From the NCBI RefSeq assembly GCF_020734105.1, contig NZ_JAJAFR010000005.1, positions 248,001-312,000 of the forward strand: a DNA stretch of 64,000 nucleotides. The letters are read 5' to 3'. Source of the stretch: Alkalihalobacillus deserti. GTDB lineage: Bacteria > Bacillota > Bacilli > Bacillales > Bacillaceae_D. Positions 25,169-32,829 of this stretch are shown one piece after another (the stretch's first letter is position 1; each line of letters starts with the position of its first letter). A model generated the notes under the pieces. The model saw only the letters and a program-made list of their open reading frames with translations, searched no databases and had not been told where the DNA came from. Both the position numbers and the translations under genes were made by a program.

Positions 25169-26278
25169 ATGCGTTTAATCACGCTCGACAGATGTCAGCC
25201 GGGAGCAAAATTAGGCAAAACGATTTACGATGAAAATAGGAAGGTTCTGTTAGCTAAAGGAACAGAACTAAGCGACAGATTACTAGCCGCGTTAAGGAGA
25301 TATAGTATTTTTACAATCTATATAGATGATGTCGAGTCTGAGGGAATTGACATCGCCGAAGCGATACCCGAGGAGCTCCGTGCTGAAGCGGTACATCTCA
25401 TTACAGAAGGGTTAGATGCACTCGTTGGGCTAAACTCCAATTCAGCACACATCCGCGGAATGATTAAATCAGGAAGGGCAGTCCGCAGCTTTCAAAAGAT
25501 ATTTAGAGACATTCATAGTTGTTTAAAGGACAATCGAATCGCTTTAAATTTATTGGCTTCCACAAAAATCCATGAAAACTATGTATACACTCACAGTGTC
25601 AATGTAGCTATTTATGCTTGCCAGTTAGCGATTGAAAATGGGTTGCCCTTAAAGAATATTGAAGAAATAGGCTTAGGCGCCATGCTCCATGATATCGGCA
25701 AGATGTATATCCCGCTGGAAGTTTTAAATAAACAAGGAAAGCTAACTAAGAAAGAATTTGAGCTTATACAGGCTCATAGCGAACTAGGTTTTGATACACT
25801 GAGAAAGGTACATGAGATTCCGCTACCGGCTTCTCATTGTGCATTTCAACATCATGAAAGAATAGATGGGACTGGATATCCGCGCGGTTTAAAGGGAGAC
25901 GAAATTCACAGATACGCGAAAATAATAAGTGTGGCCGATGTGTTTGACGCTTTGACGAGTCACCGAGTATATAGACCTCCATTGTTGCCACACCAAGCTA
26001 TTGATTTACTTGATGCTGGAAAAGGAACACAATTTGAAAGCAAGCAGGTTGAATTGTTTAAGGGGTGTGTGGCGATTTATCCTCAAGGATTAAGTGTTAA
26101 ATTAAATGATGGTAGAACGGGTATTGTCAGTAAATATAATTATAATGCCGTTGGACGACCTTGGGTAAGGATAATAGGCGATGAGGAGCAACAGGAAACA
26201 AAACCGTATGAAATTGATTTAGCATCAAACGACCATCTATCTGTGGAGATTGTAGAAGCAGACGTATTATTAAAATAA
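25169..26278 (+). CDS. HD-GYP domain cyclic-di-GMP phosphodiesterase
   Basis: This 369-residue cytoplasmic protein has an N-terminal region starting MRLITLDRCQPGAKLGKTIY, common in Bacillus HD-GYP proteins, then a complete HD-GYP domain: THSVNVA (H142), LHDIGK (HD 174-175), IPLEVLNKQGKLTKKEF, HHERIDGTGYP (228-238) and the DVFDALTS helix. All metal and GYP residues are present, so hydrolysis of c-di-GMP is expected. ATG 25169 follows ATAGGAGG. A c-di-GMP-I riboswitch and terminator lie in the leader, which makes a feedback loop in which the second messenger sets the level of its own degrading enzyme. Confidence 0.95.
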   Translation: MRLITLDRCQPGAKLGKTIYDENRKVLLAKGTELSDRLLAALRRYSIFTIYIDDVESEGIDIAEAIPEELRAEAVHLITEGLDALVGLNSNSAHIRGMIKSGRAVRSFQKIFRDIHSCLKDNRIALNLLASTKIHENYVYTHSVNVAIYACQLAIENGLPLKNIEEIGLGAMLHDIGKMYIPLEVLNKQGKLTKKEFELIQAHSELGFDTLRKVHEIPLPASHCAFQHHERIDGTGYPRGLKGDEIHRYAKIISVADVFDALTSHRVYRPPLLPHQAIDLLDAGKGTQFESKQVELFKGCVAIYPQGLSVKLNDGRTGIVSKYNYNAVGRPWVRIIGDEEQQETKPYEIDLASNDHLSVEIVEADVLLK

Positions 26279-26349
26279 GACAATCTGCACGAAAATATGA
26301 TTACTAAAAAGAAACCTTTAAAATCATCAGTCGGAAGCAGGGAAAGCAA

Positions 26350-26539
26350 ATGAATGTTGAAAACTGTCCGGAATGTGATAAAATTTTTCAGAAGCAGCAA
26401 CATGATGTTTGCGAAGAATGCTAGGAAGAGGATTTATCAAAATTTAAAAAAGTTAGAACTCTTATAAGAGGAACACCACACGTCTCATTATATCGAATTT
26501 CGACTAACCGAATGTTTCATTAAATACGCTTTTACGTAG
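26350..26539 (+). pseudogene. Decayed YvyF-like flagellar-operon zinc protein
   Basis: From ATG 26350 the frame reads NVENCPECDKIFQKQQHDVC, EEC, then an amber TAG (26422-26424), then EEDLSKFKKVRTLIRGTPHV, SLYRIS. Near 26505 a one-base shift gives LTECFIKYAFT before a stop at 26539. The CPxC...CxxC zinc ribbon followed by a charged helix and a small helix-turn-helix is the pattern of YvyF (TIGR03826), a small protein of the flagellar region. Two lesions in fewer than 60 codons mark it as a pseudogene. It directly follows the HD-GYP gene, another motility-linked function. Confidence 0.7.
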
Positions 26540-26654
26540 GAAACAAAATGGCCGAATTTAAGAAAAGAATGATTTTAGTATATGGTCCGGTAGCGTGTGT
26601 CACAATCATAAATAAACCAAATATGCAGTTAGAAAAAATAAATCCCCAAAAAAA

Positions 26655-26873
26655 CTATACAGTGAATCGTGAACGTAATTCATTGTTGTTTTTTTGGAGA
26701 TTTAGGTGAGTAAACCTTCCGTACAATATGATGCCCCGTCGTTTAGCTGCAGTGTGAATTAAGTCTAATTCATTAATCATGATGTCAGAAAGCAAGCCTC
26801 GTTCTATATTGCTTTTTATTTCATAATAGAAACTTGTCAGTACATTTATTGGTAACTTATCGTAAATGGAAAT
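26655..26873 (-). CDS. Hypothetical small protein with a possible ATT start
   Basis: The protein reads SIYDKLPINVLTSFYYEIKS, NIERGLLSDIMINELDLIHT, AAKRRGIILYG and a basic tail; it looks like a compact helical protein of about 72 residues. The only good ribosome-binding site (AAAGGAGG, 26882-26889) lies 8 bases before an ATT codon at 26873. ATGs at 26909 and 26906 are upstream of that site and have none. It follows the Spo0E-like gene on the same strand by about 110 bases. I do not recognise the family; a vague likeness to small sporulation kinase inhibitors such as Sda is not enough for a call. Confidence 0.55.
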   Translation of the reverse strand: MSIYDKLPINVLTSFYYEIKSNIERGLLSDIMINELDLIHTAAKRRGIILYGRFTHLNLQKNNNELRSRFTV

Positions 26874-26982
26874 GTTATTTGCCTCCTTTTCTTTTGAAAA
26901 GACCATCATACGTAAATCGTGAAAATACCGCTTACCTTTATTCTATTAAAGTAGATTCAAAGGTTTGAAATCACTGAACTAA

Positions 26983-27168
26983 TTACAAATCAACTTTTCT
27001 TAATTGCTTCATTTTAATGTGTTGATTTAAAAGAAGATCGAGTTTCTGGCTGGATTCAATCGTATCAGGATGGCAAAGTCCTTTTAATAGACCGTTCCTA
27101 ATCATTTGGAACCGTACTACATTAATTTCATGATCTAATTCAGTGTCATTCGACGCAATTGTTGACAT
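26983..27168 (-). CDS. Spo0E-like aspartyl-phosphate phosphatase
   Basis: This 61-residue protein fits the Spo0E family: a first helix (ELDHEINVVRFQMIRNGLLK) and a second helix with SQKLDLLLNQHI, corresponding to the SQELD signature of these two-helix hairpin proteins, with Lys for Glu. Spo0E-type phosphatases remove phosphate from the sporulation regulator Spo0A and so delay sporulation. ATG 27168 is preceded by GAAGGAGG. Copy B of the 185-bp element lies about 210 bases upstream in the same orientation. The next gene on the strand is a small hypothetical protein that may be co-transcribed. Confidence 0.88.
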   Translation of the reverse strand: MSTIASNDTELDHEINVVRFQMIRNGLLKGLCHPDTIESSQKLDLLLNQHIKMKQLRKVDL

Positions 27169-27378
27169 GTCAAACCTCCTTCAATCTCCTATATAAATCT
27201 ATTACATAGGTAATTGGAATTATTATATATCTAATTTACGTGCTGTGAAGCTTTTCGACAAAGCTTCTAGCGATGCGACAAAACTCAACGGAATCCTTTA
27301 AAGTAAAGTTACTGGTTGGACACCGAATAGACAAGGGAACCAATCTATTTTATACATAAAGCAGATAGATTGGTTATT

Positions 27379-27562
27379 AGAGCTTGTTCAAAAAGGGTGG
27401 TCTTCCCTTTTTGAACAAGCTCGAAGCAATGAGCGAAGCCACTGCCATGTTTTAAGTCGATCCGAGTGGTTTTCTCGGATAGACGCGCAGTGAGTGAAGC
27501 CATTGCAACTCCGCATTAGGAGAGAGGTACTAAAGGTTCAAAAAGGGTGGTCTTCCCTTTTT
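27379..27562 (-). repeat. 185-bp repeat element, copy B (inverted relative to copy A)
   Basis: Read on the minus strand, this copies the element at 23733-23917; its 81-nt core (27426-27506) is identical to that of copy A. The end hairpin differs by a paired change: GAGCTTGTTC/GAACAAGCTC here against GAGCTAGTTC/GAACTAGCTC in copy A, so base pairing is kept. In the minus direction it lies upstream of the Spo0E-like gene. The other hairpin (27534-27571) has the same GAGCTTGTTC arm on one side. Confidence 0.88.
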
Positions 27563-27722
27563 GAACAAGCTCTAGGATATTGGGGAAAAGCTACAGAAAA
27601 CGCCTCAAAATTGGAAGAGGTTAGTTAGAAAAATGGAATGGGTAGAGCTAATCTCTTCCAATGAATAGACGATGATTTACAATAATAACACAAAAAGGTA
27701 ATAAGTGAAGAAGGTGACTAGT

Positions 27723-28721
27723 GTGAGACTGATTGAATTAAACGAATACAATGACAGCTATATGCAACTGGCAAAACCGGTTTACGACTCGAAAAGAAGA
27801 GTGTTACTCGGAATCGGTACTAAGATTCACCCAAAATATTTAGCTAAATTAAAGCAACTAGGCATCAAATATTTATTTATTGAAGATATCACCTCAAAAG
27901 GAATCTCTCTTGAAGATATGATGGAAATGCCAACATGGTTGGATATCCTCGCGATTGTAGAGAATGCTTTTAAAGCAGTAGCAGCAAACCAATTGATTCC
28001 CCTACTTGATATACGGAAATCAGTTAAAAAATTAATTGAAGAAGTCATCAAACGGAATGCGGTAATGCTTATTCCGACGACAGCTGTAGAAAGTTCTTTA
28101 ACACCGTTTGCCCATGCTGTAAACGTCACGATTATTGCGTTACAAACAGGGAAAAAACTTGGATACAACAATTCGCAATTAAACGATCTAGGTATCGGAT
28201 GCATGCTGCATGATATCGGCAAAGCGACAACGATCAAACAAGAAGACCATCCGGAAAATGGTTTTAACATTTTGCGAGCGTACCGAGAAATCAGTTTAAT
28301 GTCAGCCCATATTGCCTATCAACACCATGAAACATTAGATGGACAAGGATTCCCGAGACAGCTTAGCGGAGATCAAGTACTCGAGTTCGCGCAGATCTGT
28401 AGCATCGCAAACGATTTTGATAACTTTGTCTCAGCTGGATTGCTTCCACATGTAGCATTAGAAAAAATCATGTCTCTTTCTGAAAAAAAGTATGAATATC
28501 ACATTGTTTTGGCGTTTAGTAAAGGGATTATTTCCTACCCTCCTGGAACAAATGTGCAATTAAAAATTGGAAGCGGAATTGTCACTAGAATTGATTCAAA
28601 CCCTCATCGGCCGATTGTGAGAATTCACAGATTAAATAAGGAGATCGATTTAGGTGAACAACCTACGCTTTTGATTGAGTCTATTTTGAAAGAGGAAGAC
28701 TTGAAAAATATCGGTCAGTAA
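27723..28721 (+). CDS. Degenerate HD-GYP-like protein
   Basis: This 332-residue paralogue of the HD-GYP protein at 25169 has the same MRLIEL start, PVYDSKRRVLLGIGTKI N-terminal region and order of domains. HD is kept (MLHDIGK, residues 163-164), as is HHETLDGQG, but GYP has become GFP and the segment between HD and HHE is about 17 residues shorter: the conserved IPxxVLNKxGKL stretch is missing. It may have lost catalysis and act as a c-di-GMP or partner-binding protein, which is an inference. GTG 27723 is chosen by alignment with the paralogue's MRLI start and an AAGGTG site; GTG at 27705 is an alternative. Confidence 0.85.
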   Translation: MRLIELNEYNDSYMQLAKPVYDSKRRVLLGIGTKIHPKYLAKLKQLGIKYLFIEDITSKGISLEDMMEMPTWLDILAIVENAFKAVAANQLIPLLDIRKSVKKLIEEVIKRNAVMLIPTTAVESSLTPFAHAVNVTIIALQTGKKLGYNNSQLNDLGIGCMLHDIGKATTIKQEDHPENGFNILRAYREISLMSAHIAYQHHETLDGQGFPRQLSGDQVLEFAQICSIANDFDNFVSAGLLPHVALEKIMSLSEKKYEYHIVLAFSKGIISYPPGTNVQLKIGSGIVTRIDSNPHRPIVRIHRLNKEIDLGEQPTLLIESILKEEDLKNIGQ

Positions 28722-28790
28722 TGGTTTTTGCTTGCTATAGAAGTTTAAATTCTCTGGAATTCTAGCTAAAAAAGATGATGTCTTTAAAAA

Positions 28791-28829
28791 GAGGCCACTG
28801 AAAAAGTCCGAAGCCTTTTCAGTGGCCTC
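28791..28829 (+). terminator. Hairpin after the degenerate HD-GYP gene
   Basis: GAGGCCACTGAAAAAG pairs with CTTTTCAGTGGCCTC with one bulged A. It resembles the 17-bp hairpin at 56826-56870 in which GGCCAGTG replaces GGCCACTG, so pairing is again kept. Confidence 0.6.
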
Positions 28830-28844
28830 ATTGCAACGGTAATT

Positions 28845-28895
28845 AAAAAGGGTGACTTAACAGGAGGCGGGAAGGCTTTCGTTAAGTCACCCTTT
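28845..28895 (+). terminator. GGGTGACTTAAC hairpin, second copy
   Basis: AAAAAGGGTGACTTAAC (28845-28861) pairs with GTTAAGTCACCCTTT (28881-28895). The arms equal those of the hairpin at 24479 while the 19-nt loop differs. Confidence 0.75.
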
Positions 28896-29076
28896 CGTAT
28901 TAACTTTGATTAGACTTTTATCTTTTCAGGAGGTTTGAGGTACTTTGAACGAAGCAGCTACATCTTTTTTTAAAATAATAGAGCGAGCAGCGCCTCCTGT
29001 GAGGAACCTTGACCACACTCTTAGGTCCTTTTTTACAAATGTAGGGCGGTTACCTTCCGTAACCACCCACGACATC

Positions 29077-29202
29077 CTACTGTTTTCGAGATCGTGATGC
29101 TCTATTCGATTTCGAGATCGTAATTCTTTCTTCGCCGTTACTTGGTTGGACAGCATCTTTACTTTCAATCATATTGCGCTTTGACTTTGAATGTTTGCTC
29201 AT
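29077..29202 (-). CDS. Candidate 41-residue basic protein
   Basis: On the minus strand ATG 29202 follows an excellent AAAGGAG site and opens 41 codons: SKHSKSKRNMIESKDAVQPS, NGEERITISKSNRASRSRKQ. The product is very basic, hydrophilic and rich in Ser, Lys and Arg, like small spore or DNA-associated proteins of Bacilli, but I do not recognise a family. It is shorter than the usual size cut-off, so it could be missed by annotation. The spacing and quality of its ribosome-binding site are the main support. A longer overlapping frame (28926-29168) is less convincing. Confidence 0.5.
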   Translation of the reverse strand: MSKHSKSKRNMIESKDAVQPSNGEERITISKSNRASRSRKQ

Positions 29203-29590
29203 AACTTGATTCGCTCCTTTGTGAAAGATTAAGGATATTTTTAACGAAAACAGGTGAGGTTATGTACAAAATAAAGTTCATTCGCTAACTCGACATATAT
29301 ATTTTCAAACATCAACGTGGTTACACGATCCTATATTATAAGCATTTCGGAAATCCAGACCGTTGTCGGAGACGCAATTGTTTGTTAAAGCGCTTCTGCA
29401 GCGTACGGGCATTGCTGGCAACATTTTTTCAGCACTGGTGCCACAACTAACTACAACAGAATGGTATAATGCTTACCGCTTAACCATTTGCTCCAGAACT
29501 CCTATTCTCCAAAAGGGACCGAATTAAGCTTATCCGAATGCTATAATAAAAGGATATCTTCTCTGATAGAAGGCAAAGGAGGAAGAGCAT
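29203..29590. other. Gene-free gap before the PucR-type gene
   Basis: No complete gene. From about 29360 to 29527 one plus frame is open (SETQLFVKALLQRTGIAGNI, FSALVPQLTTTEWYNAYRLT) and looks protein-like, so a decayed coding remnant is possible; the family is not recognised. TATAATAAAAGG near 29550 may be the -10 region for the next gene. Confidence 0.4.
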
Positions 29591-31369
29591 ATGAATACTG
29601 AAAAAAAGCTCATTAGTTTAATTAATTCGGCAAGGGTATTAACGTCGACTCTTGATTTAGATAAGGTGCTACATCAGTTGATTAAAGAGGTTTTAAATGT
29701 TATTGAAGGATCGAATGCGAGTGTCCTTTTTTTATATGATCAAAAGCTAGATAAACTTTACCCGAAAGCAGCAGTTGGGTTTGATATGAAGTACTTAAAA
29801 GACATTTTGTTAGATCCGGGTGAAGGGATGAGTGGGAAAACTTTTTTATCGGGCAAGGGGAAAATCTTTTTATCAAGGGATGATACGACGCAAGGGATGA
29901 AGGATATAAGGCCCGAAACAAGAGAGTTATATGGCAAATCTCTTGGTGATTTTCAATATCCGGCTAGTTCGCTTTGTGTTCCGCTTATCACAAAGGATGA
30001 CTGTATCGGAGTTTTGACGGTTGATATTTTTGATAAAAATATTGAGTTTGATGAACAGGACTTACGGTTACTAGAAACGTTTGCGGTTCAAGCAACGATT
30101 GCGATTGAAAATGCGATGTTGTTTTCGCGCAATGAGCGTACAAAGAAAGTCCATGAAGAGCTATCGAAGGTTTCATTAACCCAAGGTGGATTAATAGAAA
30201 TGACGAAAGCGTTAGCAGAGCTTATTGATTGCAAAGTGGCCGTTTATAATGAATTTTACGATGTATTGGAGTCATCTTCGGAGGCTGCAGGCAAGGCTGC
30301 TGAGGAAACCGTATTGCAGTTTGGAGATTTGATTGATGATGCAATTAATCAAGATACGGTGACACATAAGAGTATTGAATTTGCGAAAAACACGAAAGAT
30401 GTTTACTTTTTTCCGATCAAAACAGGGCAGTACACGATTGGTCTCTTGGCGATCTTTTTAAAGGAAAACGTTGATTTAGATCCGCTCGACCGCTTTGCGA
30501 TTGAACAAGCGAGTGTGATTTTTGCGCTTGAGATGAATCGAAGAGAGAGAACAAACTTTCATGACTTAACGTATTCGGGCTATGTGTTAGACCAGCTCTT
30601 GCATCATCAACACAATGAACTTTCTTTACAACAATTATCGAAGCTGAACCTATTTGAAGATCAGAAGCATCACTACATTACGGCTCAGATTGAGATCAAG
30701 GATACTTTATTGTCGTTAAAGCAGATTTCCGAAAAGAAGCATCAACTGTTGCGACTCATTTATCGTGAACTTTCAAATAGTCACTTTAAGGCATTGGTTC
30801 TTGATAAAAACATGGAAATTGTTTTTATGTTTGTGGTCCCAAGCCATCTAGCCGAGGAAGGAATCTATGAACAAATTAGAAAATTGTTTAAAGCGGTTCA
30901 ACGACGTGCCAATCGAAGTATTAATTTATCAATTTTGATTGGGATTGGTAGAATTGTACATACTTTAGATGAGGTAAAGCTTTCGTACCGAGATGCGAAG
31001 AAATGTGTGGACTATTTGCAAACGACTCAAATAGAAGAGACGGTGCTGTCGTATCAACAGTTAGGAATTCAACGTTTATTTTTAAAAACTGAGGTCGATG
31101 AATTGAAAGACTTTGTTGCCGATACGCTTGGGGAGATTTTTTCCTATGATGAAAAACATGAGACAGAGCTTTTGCCAACGTTAAAGGTGTATTTAGAGTG
31201 TAACCAAAATATGGTTCAAAGCGCTAAAAAACTCTATGTACACACGAATACGATTAAATATCGTCTGCGCACGATCAAACAAATCCTCGATCTGGATTCG
31301 CTAGATGGTAGAAAGGCATTTGATTTGCAATTGGGCCTTTATATATACGAGTATTTAAAAGTTCAATAG
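29591..31369 (+). CDS. GAF-domain PucR/CdaR-type transcriptional regulator
   Basis: This 592-residue regulator has an N-terminal GAF sensor domain (about 15-175: LDKVLHQLIKEVLNVIEGSN, LDPGEGMSGKTF, SLCVPLITKDDCIGVLTVDI), a middle linker domain and a C-terminal PucR-type helix-turn-helix (YLECNQNMVQSAKKLYVHTN, TIKYRLRTIKQIL; about 535-575). PucR-type proteins activate uptake and degradation of purines, allantoin, sugars or amino acids. It directly precedes an M20 hydrolase and a TRAP transporter on the same strand, so it is their likely regulator, sensing a small molecule through GAF. The start ATG 29591 follows AAAGGAGGAAG. Confidence 0.88.
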   Translation: MNTEKKLISLINSARVLTSTLDLDKVLHQLIKEVLNVIEGSNASVLFLYDQKLDKLYPKAAVGFDMKYLKDILLDPGEGMSGKTFLSGKGKIFLSRDDTTQGMKDIRPETRELYGKSLGDFQYPASSLCVPLITKDDCIGVLTVDIFDKNIEFDEQDLRLLETFAVQATIAIENAMLFSRNERTKKVHEELSKVSLTQGGLIEMTKALAELIDCKVAVYNEFYDVLESSSEAAGKAAEETVLQFGDLIDDAINQDTVTHKSIEFAKNTKDVYFFPIKTGQYTIGLLAIFLKENVDLDPLDRFAIEQASVIFALEMNRRERTNFHDLTYSGYVLDQLLHHQHNELSLQQLSKLNLFEDQKHHYITAQIEIKDTLLSLKQISEKKHQLLRLIYRELSNSHFKALVLDKNMEIVFMFVVPSHLAEEGIYEQIRKLFKAVQRRANRSINLSILIGIGRIVHTLDEVKLSYRDAKKCVDYLQTTQIEETVLSYQQLGIQRLFLKTEVDELKDFVADTLGEIFSYDEKHETELLPTLKVYLECNQNMVQSAKKLYVHTNTIKYRLRTIKQILDLDSLDGRKAFDLQLGLYIYEYLKVQ

Positions 31370-31500
31370 TTAAGGTTGTTGGAATCAGATAAATATCGAT
31401 TGTTATGTTTGTGCTTAAACGACATTAATTAATTTCAAGAATTATCTTATAATTTCAAGTACATGAACGAATCGAAAGCAATGTAATTGGGGGTATTAAG

Positions 31501-32829
31501 GTGTCACAAACTCAGTCGTTTCAAGAACGTTTCTTGACTAAATTGATAGAAGAGTATGACACGTCCTTGGATTATTCAGGAGTGAATGGGAAGAGAGTCG
31601 CAGAAAGACTTGCCGAGCTTTCTAAAATTGGTCTTACGAATGAAGAAGGCTGTAATCGAATGGCCTTTTCAAAAGAAGAGCGTCAAGCAAAAGAGTTAGT
31701 GAAGACGTGGATGAAGGAAGCAGGACTTGTGGTCAGAGAAGACGGGGCAGGAAATGTCTTTGGTCGTTACGAGGGACAAAAGGATCGATCTGCTGTGTTA
31801 TCTGGATCTCATGTTGATAGTGTTCCAACGGGTGGACATTTTGATGGTCCACTTGGTGTCCTAGCAGCTCTTGAAGTGGCTGCTTCATGGAAAGAAACTG
31901 GCTTTCAACCAGACAAGCCGTATGAAGTCGTCATTTTCACAGATGAGGAAGGTGCTCGCTTTAATGGAGGACTGCTAGGTAGTCAGGCAATGGTCGGTGC
32001 AATTAATGTCAATGAGCTGAAACAGTTGAGGGACTTTAATGACGATCCGTTTGAAGAAGTCGTTGGCAGAGATGGATTAACGCTAGACAGTTTTACAGAA
32101 GCGAAAAGGGATCTCTCAGACATTGCCGCTTTTGTTGAAGTTCACATTGAACAAGGTAAACGTCTTGAAAAAGAAGGATTGCCAGTTGGGGTTGTTACGG
32201 GAATTGCTGGTCCTTCCTGGTTAAATATCTCCTTTAAAGGTGAGGCTGGTCATGCTGGTAATACACCAATGAATGATCGGAAAGATGCTTTAATTGCAGC
32301 AAGTGAATTTATTGCGAGTGTGAAGGATTTTCCTCCAACCGTTAGTTCATCAGCAGTGGCAACGGTTGGGAAAGTAGAAGTTCGTCCTAATGGGGTCAAT
32401 GTGATCCCGGGTGAAGTGAGATTGACTGTTGATATTCGCGACATTCAAGCACATACAAAAGATGAGGTCGTTCGTCTTGTGATAAAAGCTGCTGAAGAAA
32501 AAGCAGCTAAGTACGAGATTGACGTAATGATAAACGAAACGTTAAATGTAAAACCAGTTGTGATCAGTGACGAAATGAGAGAGAAGGCAGCAACAGCGGT
32601 TGAAAACTCACTAGGATTGAGTCCTTACCTCTTACCAAGTGGAGCTGGTCATGATGCGATGGTCGTTGGTCGTTATGTACCAATGGCGATGCTCTTTACG
32701 CAAAGCAAAGATGGGATTAGCCATAATCCGAAAGAGTGGTCATCACTTGGTGATTGTGTTCAAACCATTCACGTATTAAAAAATTTAATTGAGCAACTAT
32801 GCGAAGACAATGGAGGAGAACAAAAATGA
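31501..32829 (+). CDS. M20-family Zn hydrolase (allantoate amidohydrolase / N-carbamoyl amino acid hydrolase)
   Basis: This 442-residue M20/M28-type amidohydrolase is of the AllC/HyuC subfamily. Two-metal-site residues are seen: H104 (GSHVDSVPTGG), D115 (HFDGPLG), E149/E150 (FTDEEGARF), H215 (VEVHIEQG) and H408 region (GISHNPKEW), with the substrate-site GHD at 383-385. The family hydrolyses ureido or carbamoyl groups (allantoate, N-carbamoyl amino acids) or related amides. The exact substrate is unknown. GTG 31501 follows TGGGGG. The stop overlaps the start of the TRAP binding protein by 4 bases (ATGA), so hydrolase and transporter are one operon. Confidence 0.88.
   Translation: MSQTQSFQERFLTKLIEEYDTSLDYSGVNGKRVAERLAELSKIGLTNEEGCNRMAFSKEERQAKELVKTWMKEAGLVVREDGAGNVFGRYEGQKDRSAVLSGSHVDSVPTGGHFDGPLGVLAALEVAASWKETGFQPDKPYEVVIFTDEEGARFNGGLLGSQAMVGAINVNELKQLRDFNDDPFEEVVGRDGLTLDSFTEAKRDLSDIAAFVEVHIEQGKRLEKEGLPVGVVTGIAGPSWLNISFKGEAGHAGNTPMNDRKDALIAASEFIASVKDFPPTVSSSAVATVGKVEVRPNGVNVIPGEVRLTVDIRDIQAHTKDEVVRLVIKAAEEKAAKYEIDVMINETLNVKPVVISDEMREKAATAVENSLGLSPYLLPSGAGHDAMVVGRYVPMAMLFTQSKDGISHNPKEWSSLGDCVQTIHVLKNLIEQLCEDNGGEQK

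Noticed and set aside
27611-27661. 14-bp hairpin before the degenerate HD-GYP gene as a terminator or riboswitch
   Set aside because: The stem is good but there is no T-run and no aptamer landmark such as the GEMM-I sequence found upstream of its paralogue.
28926-29168. 80-residue minus-strand ORF
   Set aside because: No ribosome-binding site; the overlapping 41-residue frame starting at 29202 has a strong one.
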